A DNA stretch of 64,000 bases, from NCBI RefSeq assembly GCF_006716765.1, contig NZ_VFPO01000001.1:372001-436000 (forward strand), in the 5' to 3' direction. Both the position numbers and the translations under genes were made by a program. Numbering within the stretch: the first letter of the stretch is position 1; every line of letters begins with the position of its first letter. Source of the DNA: Actinomadura hallensis (GTDB lineage Bacteria > Actinomycetota > Actinomycetes > Streptosporangiales > Streptosporangiaceae). Below the pieces are notes generated by a model. That model worked only from the letters and a program-made list of their open reading frames with translations, was not told where the DNA came from and did no database searches. This document shows positions 51,793 through 60,286 of the stretch, piece after piece.

Positions 51793-52943
51793 GGCTGGTC
51801 CCGGCGGAGCCGCCGCCCGCCTCGCAGGACCTGCGCCGCGAGGTGCGGGACTTCCTGGCCGGCGAGGACTTCACCCCGCGCTGCGACGGCTGGCTCACCG
51901 GCTTCGACCCCGCGTTCAGCCGGAAACTGGGCGAGCGGGGCTGGCTCGGCATGACCGTCCCCAGCCGGTTCGGAGGGCACGGCCGCAGCCTGCTGGAGCG
52001 GTTCGCGGTCATCGAGGAACTGCTGGCGGCCGGCGCCCCGGTCGCCGCGCACTGGATCGCCGACCGGCAGATGGCGCCCGCCCTCGTCGCGCACGGATCG
52101 CCCGCGCAGCGGCGGCGGTTCCTGCCCGCCATCGCCCGGGGCGAGTGCTTCTTCGCCATCGGCATGAGCGAGCCCGACAGCGGCTCCGACCTGGCCTCCG
52201 TGCGCACAAAGGCCCGCCGGGTCCGCGACGGATGGTCCCTGACCGGGACCAAGGTGTGGAGCAGCGGGGCCCACCGCGCCCACGTCATCCTGGTGCTCGC
52301 CCGCACCGCGCCCCCGGGGCCCGACCGGCGCGCGGGCCTGAGCCAGTTCCTGGTCACGCTGCCCGACCCGGCGGTGACGATCCGCCCGATCCTCGGGCTC
52401 GCGGGGGAGCACCACTTCAACGAGGTGACCTTCGACGAGGCGTTCGTCCCCGACGGGATGCTCCTCGGCGAGCCCGGCGCGGGCTGGCGGCAGGTCACCG
52501 CGGAACTGGCGCACGAACGCAGCGGCCCCGAGCGGATGCTCAGCACGTTCCCGCTGGTCCAGGCCCTGGCCGCGCAGACCGCCGTGGCCGACGCCGGCAC
52601 CGGCACCGCCGCCGCCGGCACCGCCGCCCGCCGCGCCCTGGGCGGGCTGCTGTCCCGGCTGTGGACGCTGCGGCAGGCGTCCCTGGCCGTCGCCGGGGCC
52701 CTCGAACGCGGCGACGACGCGGGGGCGCAGGCCGCGCTGGTCAAGGACCTCGGCACCCGCTTCGAACGGGAGGTCGCCGACGTCGTGCGCGCCCACGTCC
52801 CGGCCGAGCCCGACCCGGACTCGCCCGACCCGCTGGCCCGGACCCTCGCCGAGGCCGTCGTGCAGGCCCCCGGTTTCACCCTCCGCGGCGGCACCACGGA
52901 GATCCTCCGCGGCATCGTCGCCCGCGAGCTGGGGGTCCGCTGA
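51789..52943 (+). CDS. Acyl-CoA dehydrogenase, subunit A of first pair
   Basis: 384 residues. The FAD-contacting FFAIGMSEPDSGSDLASVRT and the C-terminal LRGGTTEILRGIVARELG are typical. The segment where the catalytic base would lie (VAGALERGD...) is poorly conserved, so catalysis may depend on the partner. It starts inside the ligase stop (ATGA) and the next dehydrogenase starts on its stop (TGATG). Adjacent, unlike pairs are the pattern of heteromeric FadE enzymes of steroid side-chain degradation. Confidence 0.85.
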   Translation: MRLVPAEPPPASQDLRREVRDFLAGEDFTPRCDGWLTGFDPAFSRKLGERGWLGMTVPSRFGGHGRSLLERFAVIEELLAAGAPVAAHWIADRQMAPALVAHGSPAQRRRFLPAIARGECFFAIGMSEPDSGSDLASVRTKARRVRDGWSLTGTKVWSSGAHRAHVILVLARTAPPGPDRRAGLSQFLVTLPDPAVTIRPILGLAGEHHFNEVTFDEAFVPDGMLLGEPGAGWRQVTAELAHERSGPERMLSTFPLVQALAAQTAVADAGTGTAAAGTAARRALGGLLSRLWTLRQASLAVAGALERGDDAGAQAALVKDLGTRFEREVADVVRAHVPAEPDPDSPDPLARTLAEAVVQAPGFTLRGGTTEILRGIVARELGVR

Positions 52944-53986
52944 TGGCGCTGCTCGACGACACCGTGAACCGGATCCTCGCCGACGAGGCCGGCGACGCCT
53001 GGACCGCGCTGCACGAGGCCGGCCTGACGGCCGTCGGCATACCCGAGCGCTCCGGGGGCGCCGGCGGCGACCTCGCCGACGCGGCCACCGTCCTGCGGGC
53101 GGCCGGCTACCACGCGGCGGACGTTCCGCTGGCGGAGACCTGGCTCGCCGGTCGCCTGCTGAGCGCCGCCGGGCTCCCCGTCCCGCCGGGCCCGCTCGCC
53201 GCGGCCTGGACGTCCCCCCGCGGGCAGGCCCAGGGCCAGGTCCGGGCAGAACGAGACGGCGACGGCTGGCGGCTGAGCGGCCGGCTGCACCGCGTCCCCT
53301 GGGCCGCGCACGCGGACCGCATCGCACTGGCGGTGGAGAGCCCGGACGGGACGCTGGCCGCGCTGGTCGAACGCTCCGAGGCGCTCATCGAGCCGGGCAG
53401 GAACCTCGCCGGAGAGCCGCGCGACGACGTCACGCTGGACGGCGTCGCCGTCGAGGCCGTCCCGTCCGAGCTCACGCCGTCCGACCTGATGCTGCAGGGA
53501 GCCTTTGTCAGGACCGTCGCCATGGCGGGGGCGGCACGGCGGATCCTCGACCTCTCGCTGCGCCACGCCACGGAACGCGAACAGTTCGGCCGTCCCATCG
53601 CGCGCTTCCAGGCCGTTCAGCAGCTCCTGGCCGAGCTGGCGGGCGAGGTGATGCTGCTGGAGGTCGCCGCCGACGCCGCCACGGCCGCCTTCCGCACCGG
53701 CGGCCCCGCCGCCGAGGTCGCCGTGGCCTGCGCCAAGGCCGGCGCCGGACGCGCCGCGGGCGCGGCGGCAGCGGCCGCCCACCAGGTCCACGGCGCGATC
53801 GGGACCACCCACGAACACGTCCTCCGGCGCCTCACCCTGCGGCTGTGGTCGTGGCGTGACGAGTACGGCGCGGAGGCCCACTGGCAGGACCGCGTCGCCG
53901 CCGCGGCGGGCGGCGACGCCTGGCCCGTGGTCTGCGGGACGGCCCACCGGCGGACGCCCCACCGGGAAGGGAGAACAGCGGAATGA
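52943..53986 (+). CDS. Acyl-CoA dehydrogenase, subunit B of first pair
   Basis: 347 residues, short for the family. The N-terminal helical domain is reduced, the middle domain is weakly conserved, and the C-terminal domain has HATEREQFGRPIARFQAVQQ and HQVHGAIGTTHEHVLRR. It probably needs the preceding gene product to form an active heterotetramer with a shared FAD site. Confidence 0.82.
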   Translation: MALLDDTVNRILADEAGDAWTALHEAGLTAVGIPERSGGAGGDLADAATVLRAAGYHAADVPLAETWLAGRLLSAAGLPVPPGPLAAAWTSPRGQAQGQVRAERDGDGWRLSGRLHRVPWAAHADRIALAVESPDGTLAALVERSEALIEPGRNLAGEPRDDVTLDGVAVEAVPSELTPSDLMLQGAFVRTVAMAGAARRILDLSLRHATEREQFGRPIARFQAVQQLLAELAGEVMLLEVAADAATAAFRTGGPAAEVAVACAKAGAGRAAGAAAAAAHQVHGAIGTTHEHVLRRLTLRLWSWRDEYGAEAHWQDRVAAAAGGDAWPVVCGTAHRRTPHREGRTAE

Positions 53987-54894
53987 ACGACCTGTGCAGG
54001 GGGCGCGTGGCCGTCGTCACCGGCGCCGCCCGCGGAATAGGCCGGGCCTACGCCGTCGAGCTGGCCCGCCAGGGAGCCGCCGTCGTCGTCAACGACCTCG
54101 GGGGCGCCCGGGACGGCTCCGGCGCCGACCCCCGCCCCGCCCAAGCCGTCGCCGAGGAGATCCGGGCGGCCGGCGGGGACGCGGTCGCGAACACCGACGA
54201 CGTCGCCGACCACGAGGCGGCCGGACGGCTGGTGCGGACCGCGCTGCGCGAGTTCGGCCGCCTCGACGTCGTGATCAACAACGCCGGCATCCTCCGCGAC
54301 CGGATGCTGGTGAACATGACGCCCGCCGACTGGGACGACGTCATCCGCGTGCACCTGCGCGGCACCTTCGCCGTCTCGCAGCACGCCGCGGCCCACTGGC
54401 GGGCCCGCGCCAAGGCGGGCGAGCCGGTGGACGCGCGGCTGATCAACACCAGTTCGTCCAGCGGCCTGTTCGGCAATCCCGGCCAGTGCAACTACGCCGC
54501 CGCCAAGGCCGGGATCGCCGGATTCACGGTCACCGCCGCCCTGGAACTGGAGCGCTACGGCGTCACCGTCAACGCCGTCTATCCCGCCGCCGCGTCCCGG
54601 CTCACCGACGGCCTCGGCGTCTACGCGGGCCGGGAGCCCGACCCGCTGCGCGACCCCGCGATGATCGCGCCGCTGGTGGTGTGGCTCGCGAGCGCGGAGT
54701 CCCGCGGCGTCACGGGCCGCATGTTCGGGGTCCGGGGCAACAGCGTCACGGTCGCCGAGGGCTGGCGGCCCGGCCCGTCCGTCGACCGCGCCGAACGCTG
54801 GGACCCGGCAGAACTCGGCGCCGTGATCCCGGCCCTGGTCGGACGGGCCCGGCCCAACGCCGCGCCCGCCCTCGACTCCGTCACGGCGGGCTGA
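53983..54894 (+). CDS. SDR-type 3-hydroxyacyl-CoA dehydrogenase (HSD17B4/FabG-like)
   Basis: 303 residues. VVTGAARGIGRAYAVELARQGAAVVVNDLGG is the N-terminus of the peroxisomal multifunctional enzyme type-2 dehydrogenase family, with NNAGILRDRML and the catalytic Ser/Tyr/Lys in NTSSSSGLFGNPGQCNYAAAKAG. It should oxidise a 3-hydroxyacyl-CoA to the keto form. No fused or neighbouring MaoC hydratase is seen. Overlaps the upstream stop by 4 bp. Confidence 0.87.
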   Translation: MNDLCRGRVAVVTGAARGIGRAYAVELARQGAAVVVNDLGGARDGSGADPRPAQAVAEEIRAAGGDAVANTDDVADHEAAGRLVRTALREFGRLDVVINNAGILRDRMLVNMTPADWDDVIRVHLRGTFAVSQHAAAHWRARAKAGEPVDARLINTSSSSGLFGNPGQCNYAAAKAGIAGFTVTAALELERYGVTVNAVYPAAASRLTDGLGVYAGREPDPLRDPAMIAPLVVWLASAESRGVTGRMFGVRGNSVTVAEGWRPGPSVDRAERWDPAELGAVIPALVGRARPNAAPALDSVTAG

Positions 54895-54897
54895 CCG

Positions 54898-55320
54898 GTG
54901 ACCGGCGACGCCCGTGCCGTACCCGTCCCCACCGCCGTCACCCGGCCCTTCTGGGACGGCACAAAGGCCGGTGAACTGCGCATCCAGCGCTGCGACGACT
55001 GCGCCGAGCACGTGTTCCATCCCCGTGCCCACTGCCCCGCCTGCGGTTCCTCCCGCCTCGGATGGACCGCCGTGAGCGGGCGCGCCCGGCTCAGCTCGTA
55101 CGTCATCAGCGACATCCCCGCCCCGGGGTTCGCGGACGACGTCCCCTACGTCATCGCGATCGTGCAACTGGACGAGGGCCCCCGCATGATGACCAACCTC
55201 GTGAACGTGCCTCCCGACCCGGAGGCGCTCCCGCTGGACCTGCCGCTGGAGGTCGTGTTCGCACCGCGCGGCGACCAGGTGCTGCCCCTGTTCCGGCCGG
55301 CGGCGGAGGCGCGGACGTGA
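54898..55320 (+). CDS. DUF35 OB-fold/zinc-ribbon protein (aldolase or thiolase partner)
   Basis: 140 residues. The rubredoxin-like zinc ribbon is CDDC...HCPAC (about 33-51) and the OB-fold follows (LSSYVISDIPAPGFADDVPYVIAIVQL). DUF35 proteins pair with Ltp2-type thiolase-like proteins; in steroid catabolism such pairs form retro-aldolases. The GTG start is 3 bp after the SDR stop, and its own stop overlaps the thiolase start, so the two are made together. Confidence 0.87.
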   Translation: MTGDARAVPVPTAVTRPFWDGTKAGELRIQRCDDCAEHVFHPRAHCPACGSSRLGWTAVSGRARLSSYVISDIPAPGFADDVPYVIAIVQLDEGPRMMTNLVNVPPDPEALPLDLPLEVVFAPRGDQVLPLFRPAAEART

Positions 55321-56465
55321 CCCGCGGAGGCATCGCGATCGTGGGCGCGGCGGAGACCGACCTCGGCGTCCTGCCCGGCCTGCCGGAGCCGGACCTGCAC
55401 GCGCGGGCGGCCGCCCTCGCGCTGGCCGACGCCGGGCTGACCCCGGCCGACGTGGACGGCGTCGCCACCGCCTGGCATTCGCCGGTCGACATCGCGCACC
55501 ACCTCGGCATCACCCCGTCCTGGCACGACGGCACCACCGTCGGCGGCTGCTCGTTTCTGGTGCACGTGCGGCACGCCGCGGCGGCCATCGAGGCGGGCCT
55601 GTGCACCACGGTGCTCGTCCTGCACGGCGAATCCGGACGGTCGCGGGTCGGGCGGCCCTCCCGGCGCCCGCCGGCGGACTCCCCGTCCGGGCAGTTCGAG
55701 GCCCCGTACGGGGTGCGCGGCGCGGTCACCGCCTTCACGCTCCCGGCCCTGCGTTTCCTGCACGAGACCGGGACCGCACGCGAGCAGATGGCCGCCGTCC
55801 CCGCCGTGCAGAGCCGCTGGGCGCACGGCAACCCGAGGGCCTGGAGGGGCGAGGAGTTCACCGTCGAGGACGTGCTGGCCTCCAAGGTCGTCGCCTGGCC
55901 GTTCCGCAAGCTGGAGTGCTGCCCGGTGACCGACGGCGGCGCGGCCCTCGTGCTGACGTCCGCCGACCGCGCCGCCGACCTGCCGCGCCCGCCCGTTCAC
56001 CTGCTGGGAGCCGGAGAGGCCGGAGAGAGCCCGCTCGTGGCCCACATGGAGGACCTGACCTCCTCCGGAGCGTTCCGCAGATCGAGCCGCGCGGCCTTCG
56101 CCGAGGCGGGCATCACCGCCGCCGACGTGGACCATCTGATGATCTACGACCCGTTCGCGCACGTGCCGCTGTACGGCCTGGAGGACCTGGGGTTCGTCGG
56201 CCGCGGCGAGGCGGGCGCCTTCGTCGCCGAGGGCAACACCGCCCCGGGCGGCCCCCTGCCGATGAACACCAACGGCGGCGGCCTCTGCTACACCCACACC
56301 GGCATGTACGGGATGTTCGCGATCCAGGAGTCCGTCCGGCAGCTGCGCGGGGAGGCGTACCGGCAGGTGGACGGGGTGGAGATCAGCGTCGTCCAGGGGG
56401 TGGGCGGCATCTTCGCCTCCGCCGCGACGCTCGTCCTGGCCGACCGCCCGGGGGAGGGCCGATGA
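55317..56465 (+). CDS. Thiolase-fold lipid-transfer protein (Ltp2-like)
   Basis: 382 residues in a non-condensing thiolase fold: IAIVGAAETDLGVLPGLPE, TTVGGCSFLVHVRHAAAAIEAG, ECCPVTDGGAALVLTS and LPMNTNGGGLCYTHTGMYGM. The usual nucleophile loop of biosynthetic or degradative thiolases is changed, as in Ltp2 aldolases. With the DUF35 partner it would cleave a C-C bond of a beta-hydroxyacyl-CoA. GTG start in a GTGA overlap. Confidence 0.85.
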   Translation: MTRGGIAIVGAAETDLGVLPGLPEPDLHARAAALALADAGLTPADVDGVATAWHSPVDIAHHLGITPSWHDGTTVGGCSFLVHVRHAAAAIEAGLCTTVLVLHGESGRSRVGRPSRRPPADSPSGQFEAPYGVRGAVTAFTLPALRFLHETGTAREQMAAVPAVQSRWAHGNPRAWRGEEFTVEDVLASKVVAWPFRKLECCPVTDGGAALVLTSADRAADLPRPPVHLLGAGEAGESPLVAHMEDLTSSGAFRRSSRAAFAEAGITAADVDHLMIYDPFAHVPLYGLEDLGFVGRGEAGAFVAEGNTAPGGPLPMNTNGGGLCYTHTGMYGMFAIQESVRQLRGEAYRQVDGVEISVVQGVGGIFASAATLVLADRPGEGR

Positions 56466-57625
56466 CCGACGACTTCACCGCCCGCGCCGCCGCCTGGCTG
56501 GCCGAGCACGCCCCCCGCGAACCCGTCACCGACCTGGCGGAGGCGCGCCGTTTCCAGGCTGCCCTGCACGACGCCGGGTTCGCGGGCATCACCTGGCCCG
56601 CCGAGTACGGCGGGCAGGGGCTCACCGAAACCGAACAGCACGCGTTCGACGAGCTGGCCCAGCAGTACCAGCTCCCCGGCAAGCCCTTCCTGATCGGGCT
56701 CGGCATGGTCGGACCCACCCTCCTGGACCTCGGCACCGCCGAGCAGAAACGGCGCTTCCTGCGACCGATGCTGCGCGGCGAGGAGATCTGGTGCCAGCTG
56801 TTCTCCGAACCCGGCGCCGGCTCGGACGTCGCGGGCCTGACCACGCGGGCGCGGCGCGACGGCGACGGCTGGGTCCTGGACGGCCAGAAGGTGTGGACCT
56901 CCCGGGCCGAGTACGCCGAGTGGGGCGCGGTGCTGGCCCGCACCGACCCCGGCGTCCCCAAGCACCGCGGGATCACCATGTTCGTCATCGACATGCGGTC
57001 CCCCGGGGTGCAGGTCAGGCCGCTGCGCGACATGACCGGCGCCATCCGCTTCAGCGAGGTGTTCTTCGACGGCGTCCGGCTCCCCGCCGACGCCGTGGTC
57101 GGCACGGCCGGGGGAGGCTGGGACGCGGCCCTGCGCATGCTCGGGCACGAGCGGATCACCATCTCCGACCGGCGCGTCCCGCGCGACCACCCGGCGTCCC
57201 ACGCCGCGCTCGCCGCGCTGGCCCGCGCCCGGGGCATCGCCGGCGACCGGCGCGTCCGCCGCCGCCTGGCCGAGGTCTACCGGGCCGAGCGGCTCACGGA
57301 GCTGCTGGCGGCCCGGCTGGCCCAGGAGGCGCGCGCCGGCCGCCCGATCGGCCCGCGCGGCTCGGCGGGCAAGCTGGCCGCAGGGCGGCTCGCCCGGCTC
57401 TCCGCCGACGCGGTCCCCGACATCGCCGGACACGACGCGCTGGCCTGGGACCCCGGCGACGCCGCCGGCGCCCGGCTCGCCGCCGCCGTCCTCGACGCCC
57501 CGTCCGCCCGCATCGCGGGGGGCACCGACGAGATCCAGCGGCAGATCATCGGCGACCGGGTCCTCGGCCTGCCCCGCGAACCCTCGCCCGACCGCGACGT
57601 CCCCTTCTCGGAGCCCCGCGCATGA
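56462..57625 (+). CDS. Acyl-CoA dehydrogenase, subunit A of second pair
   Basis: 387 residues, close to the FadE-type alpha subunits. FAGITWPAEYGGQGLTETEQHAF opens the N-terminal domain, WCQLFSEPGAGSDVAGLTTRA is the FAD/substrate loop, and IAGGTDEIQRQIIGDRVLGLP the C-terminal end. It introduces a double bond in an acyl-CoA. Overlaps both neighbours by 4 bp. Confidence 0.88.
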   Translation: MTDDFTARAAAWLAEHAPREPVTDLAEARRFQAALHDAGFAGITWPAEYGGQGLTETEQHAFDELAQQYQLPGKPFLIGLGMVGPTLLDLGTAEQKRRFLRPMLRGEEIWCQLFSEPGAGSDVAGLTTRARRDGDGWVLDGQKVWTSRAEYAEWGAVLARTDPGVPKHRGITMFVIDMRSPGVQVRPLRDMTGAIRFSEVFFDGVRLPADAVVGTAGGGWDAALRMLGHERITISDRRVPRDHPASHAALAALARARGIAGDRRVRRRLAEVYRAERLTELLAARLAQEARAGRPIGPRGSAGKLAAGRLARLSADAVPDIAGHDALAWDPGDAAGARLAAAVLDAPSARIAGGTDEIQRQIIGDRVLGLPREPSPDRDVPFSEPRA

Positions 57626-58638
57626 ACCTGGTACCGACCGAAGAGCAGCGGCACCTCCGGGACGCCGCGCGCCGGTTCGCGGCGTCGCCGCCCGGCCGGG
57701 ACGCCTGGCGCCGCCTGGCCGAGGACCTCGGCGTGACCGGCCTCATCGTGCCGGAACGGCACGGCGGCGCCGGAGCGGGAGCCGCCGAACTGACCGTCGT
57801 CCTGGAGGAGTTGGGCGCCGCCCTGGTGCCCGTCCCGTTCCTGTCGTGCTCGGTGCTCGCCGCGAGCCTGCTGGCCCGCCTGGGCGGAACCGCCGACCTG
57901 CTGGCCGGGATCGCCTCGGGAGACGCCGTCGTCGTCGCCGCTCCCTGGTGGGACCCGGCGGCCGGCCCCGTCACCGCCGACGCGGACGGCCGCCTGCACG
58001 GCCGGCTTCCGCACGTGGTCGACGGACACCTGGCCGACGTGCTCCTGGTCGTCACCGGCAGCCGCGAGATCTTCGCCGTGGACGCGGACACCGTGTCCCG
58101 GCGAACCCTGACCACGCTCGATCTCACCCGCGGCGCCGCCCGGGTCGAACTCCGCGGCGTCGTCGGCCGCCGCCTGCCCTGCGCAGACCCGGCGGCGGCG
58201 CTCGACGCCGCCTGGAACCTCGCGGCCGTCGGCCTCGCCGCCGAACAACTCGGCGTGGCCCGCAGATGCCTTGAGATGACGGTGCGGTACGCGCGGACCC
58301 GCGTGCAGTTCGGAAGGCCCATCGGCTCGTTCCAGGCGGTCAAGCACGCGCTGGCCGACCTCTACGTGGACTGCGAACTGGCCGAGTCCGCCGTGCGGTA
58401 CGCCGCGTGGGCGGCCGACGCCGCTCCCGGCGAGCTTCCCAGGGCCGCCGCCCTGGCCCTGACCTCGATGACCGCGTTCCACGCCGCCGACCAGGCCGTC
58501 CACCTCCACGGCGGCATCGGTTTCACCTGGGAGCACGGCCTGCATCTCTACTACCGGCGAGCCAAGGCGGCCCAGCATTTCCTGGGCGACCCCGCCGCCC
58601 ACCTCGACCGCCTGGCCGCCCACCTGCCCCACCCATGA
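57622..58638 (+). CDS. Acyl-CoA dehydrogenase, subunit B of second pair
   Basis: 338 residues. NLVPTEEQRHLRDAARRFAAS begins the helical domain; YARTRVQFGRPIGSFQAVKHALADLYV and VHLHGGIGFTWEHGLHLYYRRAK mark the C-terminal domain with the Gly-Phe-Thr-Trp-Glu motif. Unlike the first pair's B subunit this conserved end is intact. It is the last gene of the operon. Confidence 0.87.
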   Translation: MNLVPTEEQRHLRDAARRFAASPPGRDAWRRLAEDLGVTGLIVPERHGGAGAGAAELTVVLEELGAALVPVPFLSCSVLAASLLARLGGTADLLAGIASGDAVVVAAPWWDPAAGPVTADADGRLHGRLPHVVDGHLADVLLVVTGSREIFAVDADTVSRRTLTTLDLTRGAARVELRGVVGRRLPCADPAAALDAAWNLAAVGLAAEQLGVARRCLEMTVRYARTRVQFGRPIGSFQAVKHALADLYVDCELAESAVRYAAWAADAAPGELPRAAALALTSMTAFHAADQAVHLHGGIGFTWEHGLHLYYRRAKAAQHFLGDPAAHLDRLAAHLPHP

Positions 58639-58790
58639 GCCACCCAAGAACAAACCATACGGTCTGGTGCAGCTCCATCCAGGCGTCGTGGTACGAGCCG
58701 GCCATAGGCTTCGCGAACGCCGCCAGGTCGCCGCCCTGTGGAGCGCCCCGGCTTTGGTGGAGGCCCTGATACCTGGAAGGGTGAAGGGCT

Positions 58791-59111
58791 ATGGCACCCC
58801 CGAGGAAGTACTCCCCAGAGCTGCGTGAACGCGCGGTCCGGATGGTGTTTGAGCTGCGTGAACAGACCGGTGTGAAGACCGGCACGATCGCCCGGGTGGC
58901 CGACCAGCTCGGCGTGCACCGTGAGGCGTTGCGGACCTGGGTCCGGCAGGTCGAGGTCGATGGCGGGCAGCGCCCCGGGACCACGACCAGCGACGCGCAA
59001 AGGATCGCCGAACTGGAGCGGGAGAACCGTGAGTTGCGGCGGGCGAACGAGATTTTGAAGGCCGCATCCGCGTATTTCGCCCGGGAACTCGACCCGAAAC
59101 TGCCGCGCTAG
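58791..59111 (+). CDS. IS3-family transposase OrfA
   Basis: 106 residues. The N-terminal helix-turn-helix (KYSPELRERAVRMVFELRE, IARVADQLGVHREALRTWVRQ) binds the IS ends. A leucine-zipper-like coil RIAELERENRELRRANEILK (about 72-91) follows. It ends AYFARELDPKLPR just as orfB becomes readable in the -1 frame. Confidence 0.92.
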   Translation: MAPPRKYSPELRERAVRMVFELREQTGVKTGTIARVADQLGVHREALRTWVRQVEVDGGQRPGTTTSDAQRIAELERENRELRRANEILKAASAYFARELDPKLPR

Positions 59112-59164
59112 TCGAGTTCATCGATACTCACCGGGAGCAGTTCGGTGTCGAGCCGATCTGCGCG

Positions 59165-60001
59165 GTGCTGGAGTGTGCGCCCTCGACGTATTGGGCGGCG
59201 AAGAAACGCGAGCTGGCCCCGTCGGCTCGTGCGGTGCGTGACGAATGGTTGAAGAAGGAGATCTGGCGGGTGTGGGAAGGTCCCGGCAGGCGGGTTTATG
59301 GTGCGCGGAAGGTGTGGACGCAGCTGAATCGTGAGGGCACCACAGTGGCGCGGTGCACGGTGGAGCGGCTGATGCGTGAGCTGGGCATCGCCGGGGCCAG
59401 CGCAGCCCGCAAGCGGCCTCGCACCACCGTGGCGGGGACCGATCGGCCCGGTGACCTGCTGGAACGCGATTTCACCGCGAACGCGCCCAACCGGCGGTGG
59501 GTCGCCGACATCACCTATGTCGACACCGCCTCCGGGTGGGTGTACACCGCGTTCGTCCAGGACCTGTTCTCCCGGGCCATTGCAGGGTGGCAGGTCGCCG
59601 ACCATTTGGGTGCCGAGCTGGCGTTGGACGCGTTGGAGATGGCGATCTGGTCCCGCGGCGGCATCGGCGACGGACTGGTCCACCATTCCGACCGCGGCAC
59701 GCAATACACTTGTATTCGGTACGCCGAACGCCTGGATCAGATCGGTGCTGCCCGTTCGGTCGGCGGCAAGGGCGATTCCTTTGACAACGCCGTCGCCGAG
59801 TCGCTCAACAGCCTCTACAAGAAGGAACTCATCGACTTTCGCGGGGGCTGGGAGAACGTCATGGACGTGACGATCGCCACGATGGAATGGGTGGCGTGGT
59901 ACAACAACGAAAGGATACATTCCTACTGCGGGAACATTCCCCCGCGCGAGTATGAGGAGACGTTCCACCGGTCACGCGGCACAGCGCCTCGGGCCGGCTG
60001 A
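59165..60001 (+). CDS. IS3-family transposase OrfB (DDE integrase), made by -1 frameshift
   Basis: 278 residues from the first GTG, but the -1 frame is open upstream to about 59090 and reads LVEFIDTHREQFGVEPIC, the normal OrfB beginning. It is therefore produced as an OrfAB fusion. The catalytic triad is Asp in RRWVADITYVDT, Asp in HHSDRGTQY and Glu in NAVAESLNSLYKKELI, with spacing as in IS3 transposases. All key residues are intact, so the element may be active. Confidence 0.92.
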   Translation: MLECAPSTYWAAKKRELAPSARAVRDEWLKKEIWRVWEGPGRRVYGARKVWTQLNREGTTVARCTVERLMRELGIAGASAARKRPRTTVAGTDRPGDLLERDFTANAPNRRWVADITYVDTASGWVYTAFVQDLFSRAIAGWQVADHLGAELALDALEMAIWSRGGIGDGLVHHSDRGTQYTCIRYAERLDQIGAARSVGGKGDSFDNAVAESLNSLYKKELIDFRGGWENVMDVTIATMEWVAWYNNERIHSYCGNIPPREYEETFHRSRGTAPRAG

Positions 60002-60083
60002 GAACCAACGACCTGAGCCTCCAACATCGCCGGGGCGGTTCACAGCCCCCTTGATCGTGGCGGTTGTCGTCAGCACTGTCGTC

Positions 60084-60119
60084 AAAAGGCCCGGAACCGT
60101 GATTGGTTTCGGGCCTTTT
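60084..60119 (-). terminator. Terminator of the tRNA-Phe gene
   Basis: A 15-bp stem AAAAGGCCCGGAACC / GGTTTCGGGCCTTTT with one G-T pair and a 6-base loop. It lies 17 bp past the 3' end of the tRNA-Phe remnant on the same strand, the usual place for a tRNA terminator. Confidence 0.75.
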
Positions 60120-60135
60120 GGCTGGTCATCTGGTG

Positions 60136-60177
60136 TGGGCAGGGGCGGGGTCGAACCGCCGACCTTCCGCTTTTCAG
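60136..60177 (-). other. 3' half of a tRNA-Phe(GAA) gene, probable attachment site (attR-like)
   Basis: Read on the minus strand: anticodon loop CTGAAAA (anticodon GAA), 3' anticodon stem GCGGA, variable loop AGGTC, T arm GGCGG-TTCGACC-CCGCC (fully paired) and acceptor strand CCTGCCC plus A73. The 5' half is missing: upstream is TTATAG instead of the matching TCCGC and D arm. Integrases of actinomycete elements often recombine within tRNA 3' halves, leaving this kind of remnant. The intact tRNA should then be at the other end, beyond 64000. Confidence 0.7.
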
Positions 60178-60286
60178 CTATAACAACACCCCTGCCGCGC
60201 GGGAGTCGGCCGAGGTTGGACGGTGGGTGAGGTGTGCCGATGGTGGGGGTCGGTTGGCGCTGTTGCTGTCACCGTTGCTGTCAGTC

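Larger units (their letters stand above)
58737..60044 (+). mobile_element. IS3-family insertion sequence, 1308 bp
   Basis: The ends form an imperfect inverted repeat of about 28 bp. The left end begins TGTGGAGCGCCCCGGC and the right end, read inward, TGTGAACCGCCCCGGC. GCCC lies directly outside both ends (58733-58736 and 60045-60048) and fits a 4-bp target duplication. Inside are orfA and orfB in the -1 phase relation of the family. The element appears complete. It separates the acyl-CoA operon from the tRNA-Phe remnant. Confidence 0.85.

Noticed and set aside
58523..58984. Minus-strand frame including KPMAGSYHDAWMELH next to the IS left end, possibly the tail of a disrupted regulator
   Set aside because: It runs antisense into the acyl-CoA dehydrogenase and into the IS without a matching upstream part beyond the right IS end, so a gene cannot be supported.
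60136..60177. Functional tRNA gene
   Set aside because: The D arm, 5' anticodon stem and 5' acceptor strand are absent, so it is only a 3' remnant.
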